Below are positions 43,921 to 55,112 of a stretch of DNA of 64,000 nt, piece by piece. Both the position numbers and the translations under genes were made by a program. Within the stretch, counting starts at the first letter, position 1, and each line of letters opens with the position of its first letter. The DNA comes from Laguncularia racemosa (taxonomy: Eukaryota; Streptophyta; Magnoliopsida; Myrtales; Combretaceae), in NCBI GenBank assembly GCA_037954665.1, contig JBBMOL010000090.1:1736001-1800000 (forward strand). Direction: 5' to 3'. Under the pieces are notes generated by a model that saw nothing but the letters and a program-made list of their open reading frames with translations, made no database searches and was not told where the DNA came from.

Positions 43921-44630
43921 CTCATTGAGTTGTTAAAGGAATATAGAGATGTGTTTGTGTGGATGTATGAAGAAATTCTAAGACTTAATCCTAGTCTTGT
44001 GGTGCATAGATTGAATATCGCCTTAAGAGTTATACTTGTGAAGTGAGCATAAAGGTTCTTCCATCTTGAAATTGAGATCTAAATCAAGCTAGAGATTGAA
44101 AAGCTGCTCTATGCTAGTTTTATTAAGCCAATTGAACATCCTGTGTGGTTAGCTAATGTTGTATCGGTAAGGAAGAAGAATGGTCAAATACGTGTATGTG
44201 TCAATTTTCGAGATTTAAAAAAGGTTTGCCAAAAGGATAGTTTCCCTTTGCCAAATATTAATACCCTGGTAGATGTAACTGTAGGGCATAGGTTATTCTC
44301 ATTTATAGATGGTTTTAGTGGTTATAATCAAATTAATATGGCCATTGGAAAGGTTAAGTGAACTGCATTTAAAATGCCAATACGAAATTTTTATTACACT
44401 TTTATGTCATTTGGACTAAAGAATGCAAGTGTGACCTATTAAAGGGCTATAATTGCCATGTTTCATAATATGATGCATGACTTTATGGAAGATTGTGTTG
44501 ATGATATTATAATAAAATCAAGGAGGGCACCTAATCATTTGATTCACTTGTAAAGGTTTTTTGAACGGTGTCAATTATATAGAATTTTTTTATTCCCTTC
44601 GTATAGTTAGCTTTTGATGTTGAGCTTGAG
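43921..44630 (+). pseudogene. reverse transcriptase remnant
   Basis: RT blocks in order: FIKPIEHPVWLANVVSVRKK, IRVCVNFRDL, DSFPLPNINTLVD, FSFIDGFSGYNQI, SFGLKNASVTY and a catalytic region DCVDDII, where the usual Tyr of YVDD is Cys. Stops at 44359 and nearby break the frame. The domain ends abruptly near 44590, where a deletion joins it to integrase. Confidence 0.85.
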
Positions 44631-44960
44631 TGGGATACTTTATGAATGTTAGACTTGGAGGCCTTAGAAGAAAAGTGAGACACTACTAAACGCAATTTGA
44701 TCTAACATCAGCACAAGTTGGGTGTAGCATATAATCGTTTGGTGAGAAAGAGGTCATTCCAGCAAAGTGATGTTGTACTTCGAGTAGCCGAGCATGTGCA
44801 CCAAGGTACTCTAATATCGAAATTTATGCTTAAGTGGGAATGACCCTTTGTTGAAGAAGTCCATGATAGCAGCTATTGCAAGCTCCATAATTCAAAAATT
44901 GATGCTATCATTTCTCTTATTAAATTTCAATATATTAAAAGGTTTCATTTGTAAAAGTGA
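44631..44960 (+). pseudogene. integrase C-terminus after pol deletion
   Basis: Reads a LEALEEK-like start, HQHKLGVAYNRLVRKRSF, then DVVLRVAEHVHQGTLISKF and KWE-PFVEEV. This is the chromatin-facing C-terminal region typical of Tat/Ogre integrases. RNase H and the integrase zinc finger and catalytic core are missing between 44600 and 44640. Confidence 0.75.
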
Positions 44961-45569
44961 AATGTAAAGAAGGAGCAAATCAATAAAAATGCAGTTTAAG
45001 TCATGTGATCCTACTTTTGACTTCTTAATTTAATGCTTTTATTTGTTGTTGTTGCAAGGATATAAGGTCATTTCCTTAGCATACATTATACATATTGTTG
45101 AGGACTTAATAAATATAGTACCACATTGCTACTACTTGGTAGTAGATTTATCTCCCGAGCGCACGATGTTTTATAGTTTATGTCATGTTGATTGGTGAGA
45201 GTATTACCTCTTAAGAGCATGGTATAATACCCTTAGTGGGTGTAATGGTTTTACTAGTTAATATGTTCTCTGATGATCTCATAAATAAATTGTTAAGTAG
45301 TGGGTAATATCCCCTTAGCAAAAAGTATAACTATCATTTATTATCATTCTTCAAAAAAATAAAAAAAATCATCGTTGGCATGTAGAATATTCCTCATGTA
45401 TGACATTTTCTAAAAAAAGGAATTACTAATGTGCAAAAGATCATATTAGTACTTTATGTAAGTGCAATTGCATGAGTGTAATCTTTACTAAGCGCACTAT
45501 GAATAACATCTCATTTACTAATATAAAACTATGCAAGTTTATGCAATGACATACACAAAGATATGAAAT
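44961..45569. other. spacer between pol and antisense ORF
   Basis: AT-rich with no coding signal; probably the converging 3' ends of the two opposing transcripts. Confidence 0.5.
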
Positions 45570-48500
45570 GATCTTCTAAGTCAAAGTGAAGTCATCATCC
45601 ATCAAATAAGTCTACATATGACATATTAAATTAAAGGGAAATAAAATGACCGTCAAAAGCAATGTCCATTCAAGGACTTACAACTAATCCCACTATAGAA
45701 TTAACATCTAAATGACCTAAGCTTGTTTTTATCTTGGGATCAATTTCTATGAGTTTCACCAAAATCCTCTTGCACCAAACCACTAAGTCTTGACAATTTA
45801 GCTCCTTTCATGCTTTAATTGCAATAGGCTCTATGTTGCCAATCTTGAATTTCAAAGCCTAAGCCCCCTTAATACTATTCATCATGAGCTTCAATTCCTT
45901 ATCAGATAATGAACTCTAGTGTCTATTTAGAAAAGTTATAGTTTAGCCAAGCATTGATACCATAGTAATATTCAATTCGAAACCTTGGAAAATTGCTTTT
46001 GACTATAACTCTACCTCTTACTAGTATAGATGCTCCAATGAAGGTAGGAGATGGGAGTGAACCATGAACTTGTGAAATGAAGCCATTGGTGGTATACTTG
46101 AAGACCCTTCTTCAATTTGTCTTGACATTTCAATGATTGGGGGAAGAATAGTATTAGGAAGGGTCATAGGTGAGGTGGCCTTACTACAAAGAGGAGGTAT
46201 ATCACAAGACACAATACCATCAATAGAAGCTTTATTCAATGTGCCATTTGTTTGACTATCGAAGAATCTCACATCTCGTAGAACATCCGCATACGCTTGA
46301 ATGTCATGCTCCTCAAAGTGCCTAGAATCAAATCTAATCTACTCATCTATGTTAAATTCTTCAAGTACTCCAATTTCATCATTATCAATCTCATCTATTT
46401 GAATGGCAAGATTCACCTCATCATCATTACTTAGCAAGGATTCATTTTGCTCATCAATGACATGTATAGGAGTAATCTCCCTACTATCGATGGTGTGCTT
46501 AGAAGTACCCTAAAAATCAACTAGCTCATCATCCTTTTCTTCATTTGCAATCTCAACAATAGTCGGTCGATCTTTAATTGGAAGTTCATTCCCAACACCA
46601 TATCGATTTGGGAATAGTAGAATGCTAGGTGGAGTTGATTTTGAAGGACCGACATCTTTTGAGGTTTTGGTGGCTATATTGCTAGGTTCCTAATTCCTAG
46701 ATCTACACTTAATTGAAGCATCAGTGGTATTTTGATCTCTTTTATCTTGTAAGAGAAAAGGGAAATGACTTCATAAGAACAATTGATAATTGCAGGAGTA
46801 ATAGTAAAAATAACAACAAGGAATGTAGATAATGATGATGCCTCTTAAATATGAGAGCACTTACTTGTTTAATAATAGGCAAAGGAGGAATGGAATGGCC
46901 ATTCTGTGTCTTGTTCTTTGCACTAGTAGATGATCTTGCCTTTTCACTGGGAAGATGAAATTGGAATTCATACTTGTAATTGGGCTCCTTAGGCAGGTCT
47001 TCTTTAATCACTTTAGATATGTACCCTTTAAAATCATCTAAATAATTGGTTAAGTATTTCAACCATCCAACTGAAGTAAGTCCAAAACATGATGAAGAAA
47101 GGAAGTATAATTGCTTAACTTCTAGACGAACATCTTTGAAGTTTGTTAAGTTGAAAGATTGGCAACATGCATTAAAGTCCTCATTAATATTTACAACCCA
47201 AGGAACACCTTGATCAAATCTGAATTGTTGAGTGACCTTGTGAGGTCAATATAGCATGACTATACACTCTAAGAAATAACCAAAAGAATCTCTTTAATCA
47301 TGAAGGGAAGGAAGGCCTTCGGGTGAATACCATAAGAAAAACCTAACTTCACTAACATTAAGTTTCTCTTGAGCCCCAAGTAGATTTACTACATCTTTTG
47401 TTCCTTTAAGATAAAATTCTAGGAACCACAAATAACCAACTAACCTGTTTGCATAAGGTTAGAAATTCACCTCCTTCATATTATCTATCGCATGGAGTAA
47501 TGAATCCAAAGGTTTTCTATCAATCCATGCAAAAGCTCAAGGCTTGGCAGGATTAGGTCTATTTAGAGGTGAGCCAAAATGTCTTCTAAACCATTCAGCA
47601 AAGAATACTTGCAAGAACACCACATCAACATATAATAATATAGTATAACGTTCCTTCAACAATACTGACACTTTATGGTATAAGTCAAGACACTGATACA
47701 AGGAGTTAAGATAGAATAATCCTAAGGCAAAATGTATACTGTGAGCTATACAAATAGCTAAATGAAAGAATCAATAACTAACACCATCTACTGGACTATC
47801 AGTGAATACACATAGAGATAACCAACATGATAGAAAAGCTTCAAGTTCATACCTAAAAAGGGAGGAAATTGATATAAGTTCAAATTGAAGTCTACATGGA
47901 AACACAACTATAATGTGTATAATTAAGTCCTTACTTATATCAGTTATCTGTATCGCTTAAATCTTTTTGTTCAAAGAAGTATTTAATCTATATAGAGAAT
48001 GTGGATTTCTTGTGACTAACAATAACTACTTCCATAGCTACTTCTAAAGTTGATATATTTTCTTGGTCTTCTTTAGAGACACTGGCTATAGTGATATCAA
48101 TCAACCTGAAGTTATGAAAATATAAGAGTATACATATATCTTCTAATGTAGGGGTTATCTCACCCCTACGAAGTCACAAAAGTGCGTGTCTATATGTTCC
48201 AATGAGCTATGATTATTCACTAAAACTCCATTTCATTTGGATAAGGAAACCCAAAGCGTAAAGAAATCATTATAGGATAGTAGATCTACATATCTTGACC
48301 CACCTATAATATAATTCAATAAGGATGCTAGCCAAGCACAACTTACTTAGGAATGAAAAATTGAGTGTGCGAAAGGGGAAGTTCCCTCCTTTCATTCTTA
48401 AAGCGTAGTATGGAGCTTTTCTTTATATTTTCTCTTTCTTCAACTTGGGGTTCTTGCTCTATGAAGTGCCAAATGCCATTAGCATGCTTGTGCTCACGTA

Positions 48501-48680
48501 TATTTCTTTCGTTTGTACATATCTAAAAGTAATCCTTCTTAATTGATGGGTTAGGTCATTCACCTTGACATGAAGGCACTCTTGACACGCAACTATCCAA
48601 AAATGCTAATATTTCTTTACCTCTATCAACATAATCACTATGAGGCTTGGTTTTTCCAATATCTTTGCCCATCGCAAGTG
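45570..48680 (-). pseudogene. antisense ORF with plant mobile domain (PMD)-like region
   Basis: The likely start is MGKDIGKTKPHSD near 48674. Around 48040-48160 the minus strand reads GEITPTLEDICILLYFHNF, matching the ITPTLEEV-type signature of the PMD/aminotransferase-like family. 46850-47062 holds a charged segment (YISKVIKEDLPKEPNYKYEF). 46020-46760 is an acidic, low-complexity region in a nearly open frame. The ORF faces gag-pol, as in Retand-type elements. PMD proteins of the host (MAIL1/MAIN) act in silencing; what the element-borne copies do is unknown. Many stops. Confidence 0.6.
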
Positions 48681-49215
48681 GTAGCAACAACAAAACCTAA
48701 TCACTATCACTTAGAGTAGAGAGCCATGAACTTTGACTTAATAATCTCACTACTTGCAAGATGAAAGAATGATGAGACGAATGCTTATGAAACAAATCAA
48801 ATATTGAAATTAAAATAAGAATAGCTACACACCTTCAAGAGCTTATAAATTTTAAAACTTCTACATATGAAGTATATAGAGTCCACATCTTGAATTATTC
48901 ACGGTTCATTATATGACCCGCCGTGTTGGATGAAATGGCCTGTAAGTGAAAGCCTATGTCATTACACTACCCATGCAACACGCACATTTTATCAATTATT
49001 GAGCAATCTAATTGGGATGGCAAACGCAAACACAAGTATTCTTTCATCCAGTAATGATGAAGTACCAACAGCAGCCCATTGTTATTAATTATTTTAAAAA
49101 AAGGGGGCCTAGTATTATTGTAGCCTTAGACCTTATAAATTTCCTTTTGACCAGAAAACACTAGGATTACGAACCTCGAAAAAGAAGAGAGAAATGATGG
49201 TCTATTACGTTTAAG
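48681..49215. other. upstream of antisense ORF, no gene seen
   Basis: Probably 5' UTR or promoter of the antisense ORF; no clear TATA box picked out. Confidence 0.4.
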
Positions 49216-49233
49216 AAAAAAAAAAATCACCAA

Positions 49234-50040
49234 ATTCTCATCTGACACACCTCCCTCATTCACACTAATTTAGACAATACTACTTACTCTCTTTATGTAG
49301 TTTTTAACCCACCTCTGTTTCTAAAGCCTTCTTTAATCTCCTTCACCCCTCCACTCTCTCAATTGGAATTTAATTCTCGACATGAATGTGACAATTCCAT
49401 AGGAAAATCATCATTACTAATTTTTCCTAGAATTCTTTCATGGTTACAATACCCATCTCCACATATGTTGCGTCTGGAGATTTAGCAATCTCATAATTCA
49501 TCTCTAGCTCGGTCACAAAGAGGTTTCGTTCATAACAAACTTTCTGATTAACAGTGTTTTGAAGAGTTGTCAAGGAGAATGGAGGATGCAATGTGGTATT
49601 TTAAGTGAGTACGTTTTATAACATGGCTTGCTAGTGTTCGTGGGTTTGTTCGAAAACGGGAGGAACTTTGAGTTGAAGAAACCATTTAGGAGATGAATGA
49701 GGTTGGTTTAATCTGGAAGGGAGGTGTTTCACTGGGTGAATGAGAGGAATGTTGTTTCATGGAACGCTATGATGTTTGGCTTTGCTCAGATGCGATGATA
49801 TGCTTAGAAGGAATGAAGTTTCTTAGAAAGCAGTGATTGCGGGGTATATTTAGAATAATGGAATTTGTTGGAGGAATGAACTAGTTGAAATGGTCGTGGA
49901 AAGAAGAAAGAAAACTGGAGTTTAGTCCATCATTACCTAAGTCTGCATATGGCTAGAGCAGGGAAGTACGCAAGGAAGGAGATAGTGCTGGTGTTATCCT
50001 CCTATCCATTGGTCTAAAGAACCAAAAAAAAAAAAAAAAA
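49234..50040 (+). pseudogene. PPR-protein retrocopy fragment
   Basis: 49730-49790 reads VNERNVVSWNAMMFGFAQ, and 49810-49870 reads RRNEVS-KAVIAGYI-NNG. These are two copies of the plant PPR (PLS-type) signature RNxVSWNAMIxGYxQNG. The upstream part is CT-rich like a 5' UTR. The segment ends in A17 (50024-50040). The words AAAATCACCAA (49224) and AAAATCGCCAA (50037) flank it and could be a target duplication. PPR proteins bind organellar RNA. This copy has stops and frame shifts. Confidence 0.55.
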
Positions 50041-50598
50041 TCGCCAACAAATCATAAATTATCAACTTCTGTTACACCCTGGAACTGTTTGAAATTGGAA
50101 AATTGCAATAGACATTTGAGTGTTTTCCCCAATTCTTTCCTGAATTTACTCGGTTATATTGAAGTCCCCAAGAAGGATTTGAGCGTGCAGTGAAATAAAG
50201 GTACCAATAGTAGCATTTTGCTCCACAACATGTGGTGAGCTGACTCAAAATTTACAGCATAGATAATAATTGCGATGAGTTGATCTGATTCACAAAAATA
50301 TAATATATATATATATTAAAGGGACTACTTTACAAGTATTGAGGAAATTCATGTAGAACTTGACTAAGCAACATATTAGATAGCAATAAAGGTGTGATTT
50401 CTTGGTATTTGGTTTGATAGTCAGCCTTGATTATTCCGTATCGCACTCATCAAATAGCAACAGGAAAATAGATATTAAAAAAAAAAAGAAAAACAAAAAC
50501 GAAACCTAAAGGACCAGAAACATTAAAAAAAAAAAAAAAGAAGGGGTGAAGGAGACCTATGGTGTTTCTTTTTAGTTATCAGCACTGTTTGAATCTTC
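50041..50598. other. element interior, no gene seen
   Basis: Contains a TA run near 50300 and A-rich runs at 50478-50500 and 50525-50540. Nothing else recognised. Confidence 0.5.
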
Positions 50599-50892
50599 TC
50601 ATCTTCGATATTCTTTGGTGGCATCCTTGGTCTTCAATAGGTTCAAGCTTACTTGTTCTTCGACAGTTATAATGGACTCAACAGTGGTGATGTTCTGCTG
50701 ATTCTTCGAAGCTTCGGTCTTCAAGTTCCATAGCTTTGGCCTTCTCTGATCTACGAATTTCGTATCTTTGTTCTTCTCCGATGGTCTTTGATACTCGACA
50801 CTCAGATCTCTGCCCATTTTAAACTTCACAAAGCATGCATTTCCTTCCAATAAATGAGGAGGAAGCCCTTGGCATCTAGCGTCTATTTTCAA
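50599..50892 (-). pseudogene. unrecognised open frame, perhaps a captured exon
   Basis: A 97-codon open frame with a more balanced base composition than its surroundings, rich in Lys/Glu/Gln (for example RPSEKNKDTKFVDQRRPKLW). A-runs lie beyond its C-terminal side (50525-50540) and T16A11 upstream (50926-50952). I do not recognise the family. It may be a fragment of a host gene carried by the element, or part of the antisense transcript. Confidence 0.35.
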
Positions 50893-50925
50893 AATCTTTA
50901 CACAATGGGAAATAAGGGTTTCAAG

Positions 50926-50952
50926 TTTTTTTTTTTTTTTTAAAAAAAAAAA
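50926..50952. repeat. T16A11 homopolymer palindrome
   Basis: Sixteen T followed by eleven A; a junction of two poly(A)/poly(T) tails or a slippage hotspot. Confidence 0.85.
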
Positions 50953-51270
50953 GGAAAGAAAATGAGTGTAGAAGTAAAAGGAAGATGATTAGAGACATTA
51001 ACCAAAAGGAAACACACAGGAATATAGAAGCAAAGGGGGAACGTACAGGCATTCACATAAGGAGAAGTAAATACCTTCAAAACACTCTAATCTACTTCCT
51101 CGATTTTCTTTGATAACTTTAATAGCTTTAGTTATTGTCAAGTTTCTTCAAGCTTGAGTTTGTTTCTTTCAATTTCAAGATGTATTTTGAACTCCGCAAA
51201 TGGAAAAATGATGAAATTTAAAAGTGTATGAAGACAATGCACTTAGCCAGCCAAAGCCTATTAGCGAGTA

Positions 51271-51420
51271 GAATGTCCCACAATGAAGAGGGAGCCCAAG
51301 TCATGTAGTTTGATACAACTATTGCAATCATTCTATATTATTAACCGAACAAGAATGTCCCGCAATGAAGAATGAACACGGGTGATGTGGTTTGATGCAA
51401 CTATCGTAGTCATTCCATGT
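51271..51420 (+). repeat. 82-bp tandem duplication
   Basis: Units at 51271 and 51353 both begin GAATGTCCC-CAATGAAGA and continue with GTTTGAT-CAACTAT. The second unit is incomplete. Confidence 0.75.
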
Positions 51421-52752
51421 TGCTGTCTGAGGCCAAACTAACCAAGAGTTGAATAGTTAAAAAGAGAATGGCGATGGAAAGAGTGAAAAATTGATGTATG
51501 AAGGATAAAACATATGAAGGTGAATTTCTTAAGGGTTGGGATGTAAGCAATATAACAATAAAGGTAGATGTAGAAATATGGAGGTTATGAAAAGAAGAAG
51601 AGTACGGAAAAAAAAATGATAAATAGTGCTGGAGCAAAAATGAATAAATGGGAACCAAATATGTAGGTATTTAAAAGAGGGAATAATTCTAGAAGCTAAT
51701 ATAATAAAAAATATTCCTCGTTATCCACTGCACCTATTGGAATGTTGACACCTTATCTTAGTCATGTGAGTATATGCATTTTTCATTCTTAAAATGTGGT
51801 TTCTATTCATTATAAGTTGGTAGCAAATGATAGACCCCACAATACAGCATTTTGGATATTGTTTCCTCAATGCTATACACGTTTATGAAGACTTGGAGAT
51901 GGTATTGTTGCAATGGAATGTTGAGCATGGTTGTCAAACTAAGACCAACATCTTTTACATGTACATGATATTAGCAAGCCAACAAATGACATGTACTTTG
52001 CCAAATGGAAGTTAGATATTTTGCTAAATGATAATGATGGCTCATCAATCAATGGGCTTATATATGAAGGCTTTTAGCTAAAATGACTTGAGTTTAATAA
52101 CATATGCACATCATAAAGGCTGATCTTGTGAATTGGTAACTAAGGAAAATATATATATAGTGCTTATTATGGTTTTGTGAAGGTATAACTACATTTTGGA
52201 TATGAATAATGAGCTAATGACACTGGTGGTAAAGTATAGGGTAGAATTGGTGGTAAATTATAGGGTGGAATTATTGTCCTAAGGATAATTGAAATGGTCA
52301 AAAGCAAATGTATGTATTTAAAAATAAGACCACATATAAACAAAAAACTAGTTAAATTACATCATTCTTTCAAGTCTTTCGAGTGCTTATTGATCGTGTG
52401 AAAGACCTGTTCTTATGAAGCAAGAGATAATTGAAAAGGCTTCAAGTTATTAAATTTGTGCCGTGGGTGCTATTTGATGTCAGAGAGGCAATATCTATTC
52501 TTAATTGACCAAAGGCGACATGTGCAACAAAACAATGTTGCAAACTTGCACACTAAGAGGAAAAAAAAACTAAATTGCATAGAGCATTAGCATTAGGCTC
52601 TTGTAATATAAATTGTGTAAATGCATGTACAACGGCAGTGCAACTATTTCATAAGTGCGCATGCGCCAAGAAATTCCTTAGCCGTTGGAAAAGCTTACAT
52701 AGTGCCTAAATCCCTTTAATTTCATTTGAAGGACTTTAGTTAGGTTGCAAAA
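51421..52752. other. element tail before 3' LTR, no gene seen
   Basis: 51430-51660 is CT-rich on the minus strand, like a plant 5' UTR, with TTTAAATA just beyond it (about 51668-51675). This could be the promoter of the antisense transcription unit. No protein is recognised and no clear purine tract precedes the LTR. Confidence 0.4.
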
Positions 52753-53340
52753 TGTAAAGGGTTAAATTCGATTTAAGGGTTTTTAGTATAATATTTTAAT
52801 GGATTTAACCCTTTGAGTTAAGGTGACAGGGTTTAGAAAGTTAAGCCCATGACTTAAGATGATCAAGGGAGATTTGACATGGTGGGCTTAGAATAGGACC
52901 TATTGGATTAGTCGATTCAATCTAACCTTTCTCAATAAAACTTGCACACTAGAAGCCTTTAATGAGCCTAGATTCATAAGAAGTCCATATGAGGACTCAT
53001 TCACTCGTGATCGTCTATTGCCATCACCATCTAAAGGATAAAATTCATAGTTAGACCTTATAAGTATCTATGTCTCTCTTTCATTTGGGGGAGGGAAAAC
53101 TTTTGGAGAAACGTCATTATTTTGCTGGATTTTTTCCTCAAAAGATCAAAACTACCATTTATTAAAGAATACCCTTTTGTCACCAAAAGCCTTAAACCTT
53201 ATTTGAGATTACCTACTCTTCCTCCCCATCCCGTTTATCTTTGATCATCCTCATATGTGTCACTTCTCCCATTAGGCCATATGTAGCACGATCCTATGCA
53301 GCACACATGTGACCTTCGCACCCAGACTTATAGTCCCATA
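52753..53340 (+). repeat. Ogre/Tat-like element 3' LTR
   Basis: 588 bp matching 40608-41189 along its whole length with scattered differences and small indels. Confidence 0.8.
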
Positions 53341-53345
53341 GGTAT

Positions 53346-54039
53346 TAACTAATTTATCAAATAGCGGAATGATTTACGATTAATCAATAGTGAGGTTCAA
53401 ACCACTTGCAAATGCACCACCCATGTGTATATGTGGATTTCCCTTACATGATCCATAGTCAAATTAAGATATATTTGAAAGGTTAGTGGGATCAATTTAA
53501 TGGTGTAAAGATGTAGAGCATAGGTCAATCAATCTAGGTGCCTTGATCCGGGGGTTTCCATTCATCTTCCTTCTATATGAGTTTAAGAAAATGCAAAACT
53601 TTAACATTTGTATTTTTAGTGTTTTCTTACTTTTTAGAGAAATGACAATTGGACTTCATTCTTTTTCTCTCTCTCTTATGCTTTCCAAGTCAAACACTTT
53701 ACATATAGATTCCCTTCTAAATTCATCTTAGTCTTTTATTAATAAATTAATTCATTTTTATTTAAATTCAATTATATTAGTACCTTAATACTTATAGTGG
53801 TAATTGAAGTCTTGTTCTTAAGTGTGTGCATAAAACTATCAAGTTGTTAGCTTCAATTGGATGGTGTTTAGCTTGACTCAGGTCCAACATAGTGTGTTGT
53901 GTTTGGTATCTAGTAACATCTAAACCAATGTAGTAGTGCTTTGTTTAATTAATGTTGTTGTTATTAAGTTCATGCTATCCCATAAACCTATCTAGTATTG
54001 CTTTGTTTAACTAATGTTGTTGTTACTTATTATGGCTTT
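53346..54039. other. spacer between two Ogre-type elements
   Basis: AT-rich without a gene. Near its end the words GCTTTGTTTAA-TAATGTTGTTGTTA occur twice (about 53938 and 53999), a local duplication of about 62 bp. Confidence 0.55.
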
Positions 54040-54302
54040 TGTAAACACCCCATTTTTGCCCTAAGAATCAATAATAATCAATTTCCAATTTTTTCCAATT
54101 TTTCTCTAATTTGGCAAAAATAGGAAAAATATTCAAAAAATAAAAATAAATAGGAAAACACATCAATTTTGAAAAATAATTTCAGAAATGGCAATGATAG
54201 AGATTAAATAATTTTTACAAATTTTTTAAATTTCAAAAAATACAAAAAAATAAAAAAATTGCATTGCATATATGCAATTTGTGAAATAAAGAAAATCACA
54301 AA

Positions 54303-54384
54303 AATGGGCTAGCTCAGCTGGTCCAAACCACTGTCAGGCAAGCGCACGCAGGTGCGAGGTCAAGGGTTCAAAACGCGGGGAGAG
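54303..54384 (+). promoter_or_regulatory. tRNA-like segment with Pol III A and B boxes
   Basis: TAGCTCAGCTGG (54310-54321) fits the A box consensus and GGTTCAAAAC (54365-54374) fits the B box, 55 bp apart as in a tRNA with an extended middle. The acceptor arms do not pair well, so this is not a tRNA gene; it may be a SINE head or an inherited part of the LTR. Confidence 0.55.
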
Positions 54385-54706
54385 CAGTTGCAAATTTTTC
54401 CTTTACCTGGGACACGTGTCAACATTTGATTAGTTGGAGCGAACGCACGCGCTGGGCGTGCGATCATCTTTAACCTCGGTCCGAGATCGCTGGCGAGGAG
54501 AAAAATCCGAATTTCGACCGTTTTGATTCGATTTTTTGCACAAATCCAACAGATCTTCAACAGAATTAAGATAAATATTATCCAATTGGAATCAAATCTC
54601 AACAAATCGAAAGATTTACACGAATCGGAGTTGGTTCGTTTAACCGCAAATCCAATTTTCCTCGATCGGTGGAAATCCGAGCTTATCCAACTCGATTTCA
54701 AAAGCC

Positions 54707-54714
54707 TATAAATA
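54707..54714 (+). promoter_or_regulatory. TATA box of Ogre LTR
   Basis: TATAAATA in the context CCTATAAATAGAGG, within a GC- and CpG-richer stretch; transcription should begin about 54740. Confidence 0.8.
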
Positions 54715-54788
54715 GAGGATGAAGTGAGGAAGCTAAATCACATATCAAAAGCGAGAGAAAGTGAGAGAAAAGAGAGAATCGAAGTTCG

Positions 54789-55112
54789 TTGGAGTTGTTT
54801 GAAGTCGTGACCGTCGATCAAGAGTTGGGCAACCACCAAGAGGCGTTTTTGGAGCAAACCACCGCCACCATTGAATTCCTCACCCTCAATAACTTAGGAT
54901 TCGACACCTCAACAGCTGAAGAAGGCCGCCGGAACGCCGTCAAAGAACACTCCCCGCCGCCATGTCCGACCGATCCGATCCGACCCGACCCGCTTCGACC
55001 CAATTCGACTCGACCCCGCACTGACCCAGATCTAGGTAAGTCGGATTTTTCGATTTTTTTTAATATTTTTGTTTATTTATTTGGGTTATTTTATTCCGAA
55101 TTAATTTATTAA
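54789..55112 (+). other. short LTR open frame with splice donor
   Basis: An open frame starting MELFEVVTVDQELG lies in the predicted transcript leader. It includes a run of CGACC/CGATC words (54960-55025). At 55034-55039 CTAG|GTAAGT is a near-perfect plant 5' splice site. The frame could be an upstream ORF, or the first exon of a transcript spliced over the primer site. No known domain. Confidence 0.4.

Larger units (their letters stand above)
40608..53340 (+). mobile_element. Ogre/Tat-like gypsy element with antisense ORF, 12.7 kb
   Basis: LTR copies at 40608-41189 and 52753-53340 start TGTARAGGGTTAAATTC and are flanked by GGTTT and GGTAT (40603-40607, 53341-53345). The plus strand holds decayed gag, protease, RT and integrase C-terminus. 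The minus strand of the 3' half holds a plant-mobile-domain-like ORF. Extra sequence at 49.2-52.7 kb includes a likely PPR retrocopy. Every coding part is broken. Confidence 0.8.

Noticed and set aside
54303..54384. Functional tRNA gene
   Set aside because: A and B boxes are present but the acceptor and anticodon arms do not form a convincing cloverleaf, and there is no clear terminator T-run at the end.
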